DNA of 64,000 nucleotides from Phycisphaerae bacterium (lineage in GTDB: Bacteria; Planctomycetota; Phycisphaerae; UBA1845; CAIVHJ01): the NCBI GenBank assembly GCA_022072405.1, contig JAJVHX010000011.1, forward strand, positions 209,416-273,415, given 5' to 3'. A program made the position numbers and the translations under genes. Shown one piece after another: positions 36,100 through 44,882 of the stretch (position 1 is its first letter; the number at the start of each line of letters is the position of its first letter). The notes beneath the pieces are model-generated. The model saw only the letters and a list, made by a program, of their open reading frames with translations. It was not told where the DNA came from and did not search any database.

Positions 36100-37019
36100 T
36101 CGTTCGGAAATTCGAGGTAACGGTTCAGAAGCGGTTCCAACGGTTTCAGCTTCCGTTTATCCAACTGCCGACGATCGGACCAGATGGCCAGCTTGAGGGC
36201 CTGTTGACACGAACATGCTGTGGGCAGATGTCCGGCGAGCTGGGCCACCGTGTTCTTGATCAACTGTATCGCCAGTTGCGTTGCCGACTGCACATTCTGC
36301 AGAATTTCCTGCAGCAGGGTTTGCGGGGCGACGCCCGACTGATGCGGCTTCCAGCAATCATAATCGGTCGGGAATGCCACCAGGGTGTAGCACATCTCGG
36401 CTTCGCGGGCCAGCTTGGCTTCCGGCAGGGCGGTCATGCCGATCAGATCGCCGCCCCATTGGCGATGACGATTGGCTTCTGCCACCGTCGAAAACGCCGG
36501 CCCTTCCATGCAGACATATACGCCACCCGCATGCACGCGCGTTGGCAGACTGTTGCCCGCTGCCAGCAGTGCCTGCCTCAAACTCGGGCAGAAGGGTTGG
36601 CTGAACTCCACATGCACGACGACATCCTGCTCAAAGAACGTGTTGATTCGCCGGAAAGTGTTATCAATGAGTTGGCTTGGAATCACCAGATCACCGGGGT
36701 GGATTTCTTCGCGCAGACTGCCGGTAGCGCCGCTGGCGATCAGGTGAGTGACGCCGATTTTTTTCAGGGCGAAAATATTAGCTCGGTAAGGCACGTTCGT
36801 GGGATTAAAGCGGTGACCCGGTCCGTGACGGGCCAGGATGGCGAGCGGTTGGCCTTGCCATTCAGTCAGCAGGATCGGACCGCTGGGTGGGCCATAGGGC
36901 GTGGTTATTTCAACCATTTTTCCCTGGCCTGGCTGGCAGAGGGCGTCGCCCAGTCCGGTGCCGCCGATAATACCGATCAATCCCTGGACTGCACTGCTCA
37001 TGGTTGCTGATCCTGACAA
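36096..37019 (-). CDS. mtnP: S-methyl-5'-thioadenosine phosphorylase
   Basis: A 307-residue purine nucleoside phosphorylase of the MTAP branch, which phosphorolyses methylthioadenosine to adenine and methylthioribose-1-phosphate in methionine salvage. Family motifs are IGIIGGTGLGD, ARHGPGHRFNPTNVPYRANI, ASGATGSLREEIHPGDLVIP, VYVCMEGPAFSTVAE, GMTALPEAKLAREAEMCY and FPTDYDCW; the last distinguishes MTAP from ordinary purine nucleoside phosphorylases. An ATG at 37001 is an alternative start. The stop overlaps the start of the giant propeller gene. mtnA and other salvage genes are not in view. Confidence 0.93.
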   Translation of the reverse strand: MSGSATMSSAVQGLIGIIGGTGLGDALCQPGQGKMVEITTPYGPPSGPILLTEWQGQPLAILARHGPGHRFNPTNVPYRANIFALKKIGVTHLIASGATGSLREEIHPGDLVIPSQLIDNTFRRINTFFEQDVVVHVEFSQPFCPSLRQALLAAGNSLPTRVHAGGVYVCMEGPAFSTVAEANRHRQWGGDLIGMTALPEAKLAREAEMCYTLVAFPTDYDCWKPHQSGVAPQTLLQEILQNVQSATQLAIQLIKNTVAQLAGHLPTACSCQQALKLAIWSDRRQLDKRKLKPLEPLLNRYLEFPNE

Positions 37020-37038
37020 AGGGCTGTTAAGGGTGTCC

Positions 37039-38187
37039 TCATACGGGCGATTGTATTTTATTCATAGCCACGGGCAAGATTTGTAACAAACGATCCACTT
37101 CTTCCATGGTCGTATAGCGTGACCAGCTGATGCGCAAAGCTCCGCCATAATCCGGGTCATCCAACCCCATGGCCTGCAGTACACCCGAGGGCGTTAATGC
37201 ACCGCTGTGACAGGCTGAACCGGTCGAAACGCAGACTCCGTGTTCACTCAGGGCAATCAGCAGTTCCTCCGTGGCGGTGCGGGGCAGCTGCAGCAGGCAA
37301 GTGTTGGGCAATCGCGGAACTTGCCGCCCGATGATCCGTCCGTCTGAAACCAGTTGGATCAGGGCGGATTCCAGTCGCTGCCCAAGCTGGGTCATGCGGT
37401 TTTGCGCGGCCGGCAAATGTGCCGATACCAGTTCCACCGCCATACCCAGTCCGACTATTCCCGGCACATTTTCGGTACCGGCCCGCAAGCCACGTTCCTG
37501 GTTAGCGCCCAGCATTTGGCTGTGCAGTATCACTCCTGCCCGCACATACAATGCACCGCAACCCTTGGGACCATGAAATTTATGAGCCGAGAGACTGAGC
37601 AGATCGACTCCCAATTCCTGTACATCGACCGGAATTTTACCGATCGCCTGTACGGCATCGGTGTGGATCAACACACCCATTTCACGACACAGCCGGGCTG
37701 CTTCAGCCACCGGTAACAAGATTCCGGTTTCATTATTGGCGAGCATCAGGGAGACAAGAAGTGAGTCCGGCCGTAATGCGGCTTGCAACTGGGACAGGTC
37801 GAAGGCGCCGTCACCGTTCACCGCCAGTCTGGTTACTTCATAGCCCTGTGTCTGCAGTTGCTGCAGGGGCTGGTTAACCGCGTCATGTTCGACGCTGCTG
37901 GTGATGAGATGACGTTTCTGCGGTTGAGCCTGGGTCAGTCCGAAGATCGCCAGATTGCTGGCTTCCGTACCGCCCGAAGTAAATATCAGCTCGGCTGGCA
38001 GAGCGTTAATACAACGGGCCAGTTGCCGCCGGGCCTGGGCCACTGCAAACGCCGAACGCTGTCCTAACCGATGGCCGCTCGATGGATTGCCATACAAATG
38101 AGTCAATGCGTCCGTCATAGCGGCGCGCACTTCCGGTGCCGGAGCGGTCGTCGCGTTGTTATCAAAATATAAAAACTCTTCCGTCAT
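37039..38187 (-). CDS. cysteine desulfurase (NifS/IscS family)
   Basis: A 382-residue class V PLP aminotransferase that removes sulfur from cysteine for Fe-S clusters or thiolation. FDNNATTAPAPEVRAAM is the usual N-terminus. The PLP lysine lies in SLSAHKFHGPKGCGALY, and the catalytic cysteine loop reads STGSACHSGALTPSGVLQAMG. The short loop with SACHSG places it nearer IscS/NifS than SufS, though the group is not certain. The ATG at 38187 is preferred over a TTG twelve bases upstream. It sits between a glycosidase-like lipoprotein and mtnP. No iscU, iscA or mnmA is adjacent. Confidence 0.92.
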   Translation of the reverse strand: MTEEFLYFDNNATTAPAPEVRAAMTDALTHLYGNPSSGHRLGQRSAFAVAQARRQLARCINALPAELIFTSGGTEASNLAIFGLTQAQPQKRHLITSSVEHDAVNQPLQQLQTQGYEVTRLAVNGDGAFDLSQLQAALRPDSLLVSLMLANNETGILLPVAEAARLCREMGVLIHTDAVQAIGKIPVDVQELGVDLLSLSAHKFHGPKGCGALYVRAGVILHSQMLGANQERGLRAGTENVPGIVGLGMAVELVSAHLPAAQNRMTQLGQRLESALIQLVSDGRIIGRQVPRLPNTCLLQLPRTATEELLIALSEHGVCVSTGSACHSGALTPSGVLQAMGLDDPDYGGALRISWSRYTTMEEVDRLLQILPVAMNKIQSPV

Positions 38188-38200
38188 GTTTTTCAGCAAT

Positions 38201-41137
38201 TCAATCCACCAGGCTCATATTGCCGAGTGATAAAGGATCATAGGCGTCCCACTGGGCGCCGGACCAGGTGGAATAATCCCAAGTCTGCAGATTGAATCGG
38301 GCAAAATTAATGCCCCAGCTGCGAACACCCGATGCTCGATCACCGAGGCTGTTCAGCGGCAGGCGGATTTCGGCGATCCAGCGGTCATCGAGAATCCGGG
38401 TGGCCACTTCCACCTGCGCAGCCCAGTCACTGATCGGTCCGATTTGCGGCCAGCAACGCAATCCGCGTTCAGCCATTACCGAACCGTTCGGCTTAATCAC
38501 CAGGTGATAGAGGTCACTCGGCGCGCGCGATCCGCTGTTGCTCGAATCAATCAGAATTTCAAGCAGTTCCTCGCCGATCGGCAGGCGGTCTTCATAGGTA
38601 ACAAAATTCCGCTGTGTCGCGGCGGTTTCCAGCCGGTCCGGCGTAAAACAATGGAAAGCAAAATAGAGATCATGATCATCCATGGCAACAAAGCCGATCA
38701 CATCCTGCGGTTCGCGCACGGGCAGAGCGGTGGAGCGGACGGCGGATTGACTGATCGAAGTGAAATTACCCACGACATTGCCCACTCCGATCGGCCAGTC
38801 GGCGAGATCGCCATCAAGAACCGGTGGAGTTCGCAGTCGGCGGGCGGTCAGATGAGTCACGCGTACCTGGCTGGTGATCGCTTCACCATCATTGACGTTC
38901 ATCATCACCGGTACATACAGCACGCCATCAGGCCCGGTAGCTATGGACTCCGCCGTGGCGGTGAGTGTGATCGGTTGTGTGCTCATGGGCAGAACCAGCT
39001 GCACCGGTGAGGCGGGGGAGCTGCTCCAGCCGATTGGTAAAGCTCCGAAATCGATGCGGGCGCGAATCGGCTGTAGGCTCTGATTGTTGATGGCCAGCAG
39101 CAGTTCAATCTGGAATTGCCTGGCTGGGCCGGTCCCTCCGGCGTGTAACTGGATACGGCTGCCATACGATTGCAAAGTCACTTGCTGATTGGCATCCAGA
39201 AAACGTTGCCAGGGGATATCCTGCAAAACAGCCGCTATGTCGGGGTGCGCCCCGGATGGTTCACGATTAAGCAGGTCGATCAGCAAATCGCGGGCGTAAT
39301 TCCACCAGACGGTTTCGCGCTGCCAGCCGTCATATACTCCGCTGGCCAGATGCACGCCATAAGCCTGGGCTCCACCCCGTCGAACCAGAAACTGCTGCAG
39401 GGTTTCCACCAGCTGGCTGCTCTCCGGACTATGTTCGCGGGCCAGTTGCATCCAGGCCAAATCCTGTATCCCCTGCCGTAGCAGCTTCAGTCGTAAAGTG
39501 GGCACCGGCGTCGCCAAACCACAAAACTCACCCGGTAATAATAGTGGTGGCGGGTTCATCGCCAGTTGGCTGACCACGTCGCGCTGCTGGAAATCGCTCG
39601 TCCAATGATTTATTTCCGGCAACAACACCGCCTCAGCGCCGAGCCTGCCAGCCTGCAACGCGGTCAGCCGAATAACGGTGTCGGTTGCGGAAAGGGATAT
39701 GCTGCCGGAATAGGGCGGGCGATCCAGTTTCAACCATTTGCGGGCTGATCGTAGCTGCGGCTGATTGAAGACCTGGGGATCATAAAACTGCGCCGGTGGA
39801 CACCAGATATCCACATAACCGCCCAATTCCACGTTGGGATAATCCTGCCAGCCGAAGGGCTGCAGATTTTGCGGGGGCAACTCCGCCAGCAAGCTTAAAT
39901 TCGGCGCCGCCCGGCGGGCCATGCCCGCATACAGCCGCGTCCGATTAATAGCAGAATCGGTCCACTGCTTATCCCAGGGCAGAAACAGCACCGCCTGCTC
40001 CAGCCAGCCACGCTGTTCGAAATGTTCGCTCACCAGCGTCAGATACTGCAACACCGTGCGTGTATAACTGGGCGAACTGAGCGGATCGTAAGCTGGCGGC
40101 GTCGGAAATTTTTCATCAAAAGGCACCATCCAGTAGCGCTGCGGCTGCTGCTGCGGATATAACTCGCCATCGAGCAGTGCCCCCACCAGTTGATCATAAT
40201 CCTGCCAGTCGAGCGTCAATTCTCCCCGTTCGTCCAGCTTGCTGAGCGGGTAGAGTTGCGTCAGCACCGGAGTGATGCGATGGGCCTGCAGCAGCCGAAG
40301 AGTTTCGTGGACCAGTGCCACCGATTCGTTGTAGAGCGGTGCATCGCGCAAGATCCGTTCCGGCACGTAGGGTTCACCGTCGATCGACAGGTGATGGCCC
40401 AGGAGTAGCGGCAGGTTGACCGGTCCGACCAGCGCTGGTTGTACATCGGCAGGCAACGTCTGGGGCATTACCTCCAGACTGAGGGGGATTTCTCGGAGCG
40501 AGGTCGTGCCGCTGGCCAGTTGCAGCCGGCTGTTATATTGGCCGGGCGGTGTGCCGATCGGGATCTCTATATCAACCCACATCAGCAGCATCTCGCCGCT
40601 ATTTAGCCGGTATGGTTGTCCTTCTCGCGGTGCCTGGCTGGGGATCAGCACGTCGGGAATGTTGTGGGTTCGCTCATTGGGTTCATAGGTTTTGATCTGC
40701 CAGCCTGGGAAGCGATCGTAAGTTACGGGCAGCACGCGATAAAACTGAATCAAGCCGGCGTCCAGTGTTCCTGCTGGTCCGCTGAGAGCATCAGCTTGCA
40801 CCGTCAGGTTGGTTAAACGCATCTTATCAGCGGTGTAAACCACACCAAATCCGATGGTTTCAGCACGAGCAGCGCGTACCCGCAACCGATTATTGACCGG
40901 ATCGTAGATCGGACAGGCCAGGTTACCGGTCATGGCGGCTGGAACTCGCCAGGCACCATCCATCACCTGCACAGCCACCAGCCCGCTGTTGGTCGTTGCA
41001 GTAGTTCCCGGCTGAAGACAACCGCTCAGCAGCACAACGCAACTGATTACTGACCCGATGGATATTTTTAATGGTCGAACCATCTTGAATGCACCCGCAT
41101 TTATAACGCAGATTGATATTCTGGTTACTGCCAGCAT
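38201..41137 (-). CDS. lipoprotein with glycoside-hydrolase-like (GH123/DUF4091-type) and CBM9-like domains
   Basis: A 978-residue predicted lipoprotein with lipobox VVLLSGC at about residue 40. The middle region resembles DUF4091/GH123-type proteins: a beta-sandwich N-terminal part (IPIGTPPGQYNSRLQLASG) and a barrel-like part with DWQDYDQLVGALLDG, YWMVPFDEKFPTPPAYDPL, VDIWCPPAQFY and RLKLLRQGIQDLAWMQLA. The C-terminal 220 residues start PPVLDGDLADWPIGVG and resemble the CBM9/DOMON-like fold used to bind sugars. GH123 acts on N-acetylgalactosaminides; the exact substrate cannot be stated. An ATG at 41083 would give a more typical signal peptide, but the ATG at 41137 has GGAG before it. Confidence 0.65.
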   Translation of the reverse strand: MLAVTRISICVINAGAFKMVRPLKISIGSVISCVVLLSGCLQPGTTATTNSGLVAVQVMDGAWRVPAAMTGNLACPIYDPVNNRLRVRAARAETIGFGVVYTADKMRLTNLTVQADALSGPAGTLDAGLIQFYRVLPVTYDRFPGWQIKTYEPNERTHNIPDVLIPSQAPREGQPYRLNSGEMLLMWVDIEIPIGTPPGQYNSRLQLASGTTSLREIPLSLEVMPQTLPADVQPALVGPVNLPLLLGHHLSIDGEPYVPERILRDAPLYNESVALVHETLRLLQAHRITPVLTQLYPLSKLDERGELTLDWQDYDQLVGALLDGELYPQQQPQRYWMVPFDEKFPTPPAYDPLSSPSYTRTVLQYLTLVSEHFEQRGWLEQAVLFLPWDKQWTDSAINRTRLYAGMARRAAPNLSLLAELPPQNLQPFGWQDYPNVELGGYVDIWCPPAQFYDPQVFNQPQLRSARKWLKLDRPPYSGSISLSATDTVIRLTALQAGRLGAEAVLLPEINHWTSDFQQRDVVSQLAMNPPPLLLPGEFCGLATPVPTLRLKLLRQGIQDLAWMQLAREHSPESSQLVETLQQFLVRRGGAQAYGVHLASGVYDGWQRETVWWNYARDLLIDLLNREPSGAHPDIAAVLQDIPWQRFLDANQQVTLQSYGSRIQLHAGGTGPARQFQIELLLAINNQSLQPIRARIDFGALPIGWSSSPASPVQLVLPMSTQPITLTATAESIATGPDGVLYVPVMMNVNDGEAITSQVRVTHLTARRLRTPPVLDGDLADWPIGVGNVVGNFTSISQSAVRSTALPVREPQDVIGFVAMDDHDLYFAFHCFTPDRLETAATQRNFVTYEDRLPIGEELLEILIDSSNSGSRAPSDLYHLVIKPNGSVMAERGLRCWPQIGPISDWAAQVEVATRILDDRWIAEIRLPLNSLGDRASGVRSWGINFARFNLQTWDYSTWSGAQWDAYDPLSLGNMSLVD

Positions 41138-41156
41138 AAAACTCCGGAGAAAAGGT

Positions 41157-42236
41157 TTACAATACCACCCAATCCCAGATTTTACTCATCACCCGTGAAA
41201 GTGCATAGTCATTACGTTCGGCAGGCTTGATCCAGCGTGCCGAGGTCACGGGTGTCTTATTCGTCCATGAGGTCATATTCACCCGACCAATGGTTAGCTC
41301 GATAGTTCGATGGGTCAGCTGGTGACGCACCCGGGAATCATACCAGTTAACTTCAGGCTGTTGGGCATTATTTCCCGTCCATAATTCCTGCCAGAGTTGC
41401 TGCCAAGCCTCCGTGCGATCCTGTCGTGCAGAAACCGGGTGCGTGGGCAGCTCCCACAACCCACCCCACAATCCACGAGGCGGGCGCCTGCGAATCAGCA
41501 TACGGTGACGATGGGTAATGGCGACACAGATCAGGTGTACTGTCGGTGTGCTGCGTGTCGATTTTTTAACCGGAATCTTCTGGACGATTTTTTGCTGAAA
41601 GGCCTGGCAATAGCGTGTGACCGGACAGGTATCGCAATGCGGTTCTCGTGGCCGGCAGATTGTAGCCCCCAACTCCATCATGGCCTGGTTAAAATCACCG
41701 CAGTTGTTCTTTGGCATCACCTGCTCCGCCAGCTGCCACAATTTTGCGGTAGTGCGTGGCGAGGGTTGGGCGCGTAAGGCAAACCATCGGCTAAGTACAC
41801 GGCGCGCATTGCCATCCAGAATCGGCTGGCGTTGTCTCTGGGCGATGGAGCAGATGGCCCCGGCCGTATAGCGGCCAATACCCGGCAGCTGCATCCACTC
41901 CTCCGCCGACCCAGGAAATTTCCCTCCGCGCTGCTGTACGATCTGTTGAGCGCTGCTATGCAGATTACGCGCCCGTGAATAATAGCCCAGTCCCGCCCAG
42001 TATTTCAGCACCTCATCCTGTTCCGCAGCAGCGAGAGATTGGATCGTAGGAAAGCGTTCCAGCCAGCGCTCGTAGTAGGGGATCACGGTGGCGACCTGAG
42101 TCTGCTGCAGCATACACTCCGCCAGCATCTGGCGGTAGACATCGGTGGGACAGTTCCGCCAGGGCAACGGGCGTTGATTCCGCCGATACCAGCGCAAGAG
42201 TTCGGCCCGAAGTCTGGGTAATGGAGGCGTCTTCAT
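41157..42236 (-). CDS. mutY: A/G-specific adenine glycosylase
   Basis: A 359-residue MutY that removes adenine mispaired with 8-oxoguanine. It has the N-terminal PLPWRNCPTDVYRQMLAECMLQQTQV with the catalytic Glu, the helix-hairpin-helix LPGIGRYTAGAI, the catalytic Asp in ILDGNARRVLSR, and a [4Fe-4S] site CRPREPHCDTCPVTRYC. A C-terminal NUDIX-like domain (RRRPPRGLWGGLWELPT) recognises 8-oxoG. The frame is open far upstream, but the ATG at 42236 gives the family start (MKTPPLPRLRAELLRWY) and overlaps the stop of the tiny zinc-ribbon gene. It is in an apparent operon metG - zinc ribbon - mutY. Confidence 0.95.
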   Translation of the reverse strand: MKTPPLPRLRAELLRWYRRNQRPLPWRNCPTDVYRQMLAECMLQQTQVATVIPYYERWLERFPTIQSLAAAEQDEVLKYWAGLGYYSRARNLHSSAQQIVQQRGGKFPGSAEEWMQLPGIGRYTAGAICSIAQRQRQPILDGNARRVLSRWFALRAQPSPRTTAKLWQLAEQVMPKNNCGDFNQAMMELGATICRPREPHCDTCPVTRYCQAFQQKIVQKIPVKKSTRSTPTVHLICVAITHRHRMLIRRRPPRGLWGGLWELPTHPVSARQDRTEAWQQLWQELWTGNNAQQPEVNWYDSRVRHQLTHRTIELTIGRVNMTSWTNKTPVTSARWIKPAERNDYALSRVMSKIWDWVVL

Positions 42237-42412
42237 CGGCGCAACGCTTGGCCACAGTGGCCGCAGAATTGGGCCTGGGGTGGATTGGGATGCTGGCAGG
42301 CAGCGCAGATTCGTGACGATCCTTTCCGCCAGAGAATCAACGTGATAGCCATCGCCACCAGCGCGAAGAAAATTCCGCTGATGATCCACAGTTGTGAGTG
42401 GGTCAGGTGCAT
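42233..42412 (-). CDS. small zinc-ribbon membrane protein
   Basis: A 59-residue protein: a single hydrophobic helix (LWIISGIFFALVAMAITLILW, about residues 8-28) followed by a zinc ribbon with CAAC and CGHC pairs, and a QALRR tail. Such proteins probably anchor a zinc-binding knuckle on the inner face of the membrane. The frame is open upstream, but the ATG at 42412, two bases after the metG stop, gives the compact protein. Its stop overlaps the mutY ATG, so it is likely translated with its neighbours. Function unknown. Confidence 0.7.
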   Translation of the reverse strand: MHLTHSQLWIISGIFFALVAMAITLILWRKGSSRICAACQHPNPPQAQFCGHCGQALRR

Positions 42413-42414
42413 AG

Positions 42415-44127
42415 TTATGTTTCGGCCGGCGGTTCGAGCTTGCGATACAGAATCTCGGCCACACCCAGCAGATGGCCCGGCGGTAACCAGTCGTTCGCAC
42501 TTGACCAGCGGGAATAATCTGCGGGCAGTTGCAGCATCTGGGCGCATTTCTCAGCACTGAAAGGCAAAAATGGCGTCATCAGTGTGGTCAGCGTGCGGCA
42601 GGTCTGCAGACAAATATTGATCGTTGTGGCACAATCCACCAGATTGTCTTTGCGACTTTTCCAGGGTTGTCTGGCGTCGAAATAAACATTGCCACTGCGG
42701 GCCAGTTCCATCACCAGCGCCAAGGCTGATTTGAAGCGGCAGCGCTCCAGTTCGGCGGCGATCTGCTGCGGAGCGGAGCGGCAATGATTCAACTGCTGAT
42801 CCTCGAGAGCTTGTTGTTGACTGGCTTCGGGAACCTTATTATCCAGGTAGCGAGCAGCGAAGGTCAGTGTCCGGTTATAGAAATTTCCCAGGGTGGCCAG
42901 TAGTTCACTGTTATTACGATGATAAAAATCATCCGGGTCATAGGCGGTGCGGGCACTTTCCGGCGCAATAGCGGTGAGGTAATAACGCAGCGGATCGGGA
43001 TCAAACTGTTGCAGATAATCTTCGATCCAGATGGCGGTCCCGCGTGATTTGGAAATTTTTTCCTCTTCCTTGCCGGAGAATTTGATGTTCAGAAAATTGT
43101 TAGCTACTACTTCATGCGGCAGCTGGTATTCACCCTTCAAACCCTGGATCGAATCGGAATCATGCGTGGCCAGCAGCATGGCCGGCCAGGTGATGGCGTG
43201 AAAAATCGTATTGTCTTCGCCGATAAAATGAACAATACGGCAATCCGGATCTTTCCAGTAATGGGCATAATCCACCGGTGAACCACCCCGATCCTGCAGC
43301 AACTGAGCGGTGAAGCTGACATAACCGATCGGGGCATCAAACCAGACATAGAGCACCTTGCCCGCAGCATCCGGGTCATCCAGCGGTACGGAGACGCCCC
43401 AGTGCAGATCGCGGGTCATGGCCCGTTCCGGCAAGCCGACTTCAATCTGCCCCAGCGCGAAGTTGATCACACCCGTACGCCAGTTGTTCCGTTTACTCTC
43501 CAGCCATTGCTGCAACCGGCCTTGCAGGCGGCCCAGTTGCATGTACCAATGCACCGTGTCGCGCGGCTGGGGTCGCGTACCGGTCAGCGTGCTGATCGGA
43601 TTGACCAGCAGCAGCGGATCAATCGCCTGGCCGCAACTTTCGCACTGATCCCCGTAGGCGTTGGCTGATCCGCAGTGGTGGCAATGGCCTTTCACGAACC
43701 GGTCCGGCAGAAACTGCCCGGCTTGTTCATCATACAGTTGTGAGGTGCGTTTCTTGACGAACAGCCCCTGATCGTGAATTTTCCGGAAAAAATCCTGAGA
43801 CAGCTGTTCGTGCGTGGAGGTGTAGCGCGGCTGATGTGTACCGCCGTAGACATCGAAATGAATGCCCAGTCCTTCGAAAGCCCGCCGCTGTGACTCATTG
43901 TATTTAGCGGTTAATTCCTCGACCGGAAGATTTTCTTCGCGGGCCGTTTTCAACGCCGCCACACCATTATCATCGCTGCCGCAGATGAACAAAACATCAT
44001 GACCACAGGCGCGGAGAAAGCGAACATAGATGTCCGCAGGCAGATAAGCCCCGGCGATGTGACCCACATGCAGTCGGCCGTTGGAATAGGGCAATGCTCC
44101 GGTAACCAGGTAGCGTTTTTTACTCAT
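42415..44127 (-). CDS. metG: methionyl-tRNA synthetase
   Basis: A 570-residue class I synthetase that charges tRNA-Met. ALPYSNGRLHVGHIAGAYLPAD carries the HIGH motif as HVGH; the zinc knuckle in the connective peptide reads CHHCGSANAYGDQCESCG; EEKISKSRGTAIW carries KMSKS as KISKS. The C-terminal helical anticodon domain is present (ATLGNFYNRTLTFAARY). There is no C-terminal tRNA-binding OB-fold extension, so it is the short form. It heads the metG - zinc ribbon - mutY operon. Confidence 0.97.
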   Translation of the reverse strand: MSKKRYLVTGALPYSNGRLHVGHIAGAYLPADIYVRFLRACGHDVLFICGSDDNGVAALKTAREENLPVEELTAKYNESQRRAFEGLGIHFDVYGGTHQPRYTSTHEQLSQDFFRKIHDQGLFVKKRTSQLYDEQAGQFLPDRFVKGHCHHCGSANAYGDQCESCGQAIDPLLLVNPISTLTGTRPQPRDTVHWYMQLGRLQGRLQQWLESKRNNWRTGVINFALGQIEVGLPERAMTRDLHWGVSVPLDDPDAAGKVLYVWFDAPIGYVSFTAQLLQDRGGSPVDYAHYWKDPDCRIVHFIGEDNTIFHAITWPAMLLATHDSDSIQGLKGEYQLPHEVVANNFLNIKFSGKEEEKISKSRGTAIWIEDYLQQFDPDPLRYYLTAIAPESARTAYDPDDFYHRNNSELLATLGNFYNRTLTFAARYLDNKVPEASQQQALEDQQLNHCRSAPQQIAAELERCRFKSALALVMELARSGNVYFDARQPWKSRKDNLVDCATTINICLQTCRTLTTLMTPFLPFSAEKCAQMLQLPADYSRWSSANDWLPPGHLLGVAEILYRKLEPPAET

Positions 44128-44163
44128 GATGTTATCCTAATCAGCCGCGGCTTGCTGGTGAAG

Positions 44164-44775
44164 TCAGAAAACCGGGGCGGAACGGTCGGGTTCGTATCGA
44201 GGCGGATCACCCAGCGCCCGATTGATCTCGTTAATCAGTCGAGTCACCTTGCGATCGTCGCGGGTGACGCGATAGTGGCCGCTGATACGGGCCGTGTTAA
44301 AAATATCCAACCCGGCGCCGCTGCGCCGCGTGGGCTGCAGATCTCCGGCTTCCAGCTTGCCCACCACCACGTCGCTGAAAGTTTTCGGCGAGTAATCCAT
44401 GAATCCGCCGCCCTCGTAACTGACTGCCATGGTGGTACTGATGATGGCGTAACAGATCTGTGTATTGATCATGCTCGATTCGGCGTGGGTTCGGCCGGGA
44501 AAAGGTTTCCATACCGCTCGCAGATGGACGATCTGCTGCAACTGGGCACGGGGATCCTGGGGCAGGGGGGCGGATTTGCGCAGAATAATATCAGCCGTGC
44601 CATCATTCGCCAGTCGATAATAGGCGTCGGTGAAATCCTCGTAATGCTCCGCCGCCTGACCACCGCTACGGTAATCCGTAATCATCATTCGGTTATAAGG
44701 CGTCGATGAGCAGCCGCCGAGCACGAGGCACAGCCCACTCAGCAGATAACAGGTTTTTTGAAAATTCACATGCAT
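44164..44775 (-). CDS. small lipoprotein of unknown function
   Basis: A 203-residue predicted lipoprotein. The signal ends in LVLGGC at about residue 22, followed by SSTPYNRM. The mature part has the charged pattern YEDFTDAYYRLANDGTADIILR and a region HLRAVWKPFPGRTHAESSMINTQICYAII, which is probably beta-rich. I recognise no family. It is transcribed away from mqnA, and the 107 bases between them must hold both promoters. It ends 37 bases before metG and could be in the same transcript. Confidence 0.75.
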   Translation of the reverse strand: MHVNFQKTCYLLSGLCLVLGGCSSTPYNRMMITDYRSGGQAAEHYEDFTDAYYRLANDGTADIILRKSAPLPQDPRAQLQQIVHLRAVWKPFPGRTHAESSMINTQICYAIISTTMAVSYEGGGFMDYSPKTFSDVVVGKLEAGDLQPTRRSGAGLDIFNTARISGHYRVTRDDRKVTRLINEINRALGDPPRYEPDRSAPVF

Positions 44776-44882
44776 GGTTGACCATTCAAAATGCTAGAAT
44801 CCACGGTTGGCGAAGCCGAAGCACAACTTTATAATCACCAGCGACGGCTGGCAAGCGAGGGCCTGACGGTTAAGGCGTGTTC

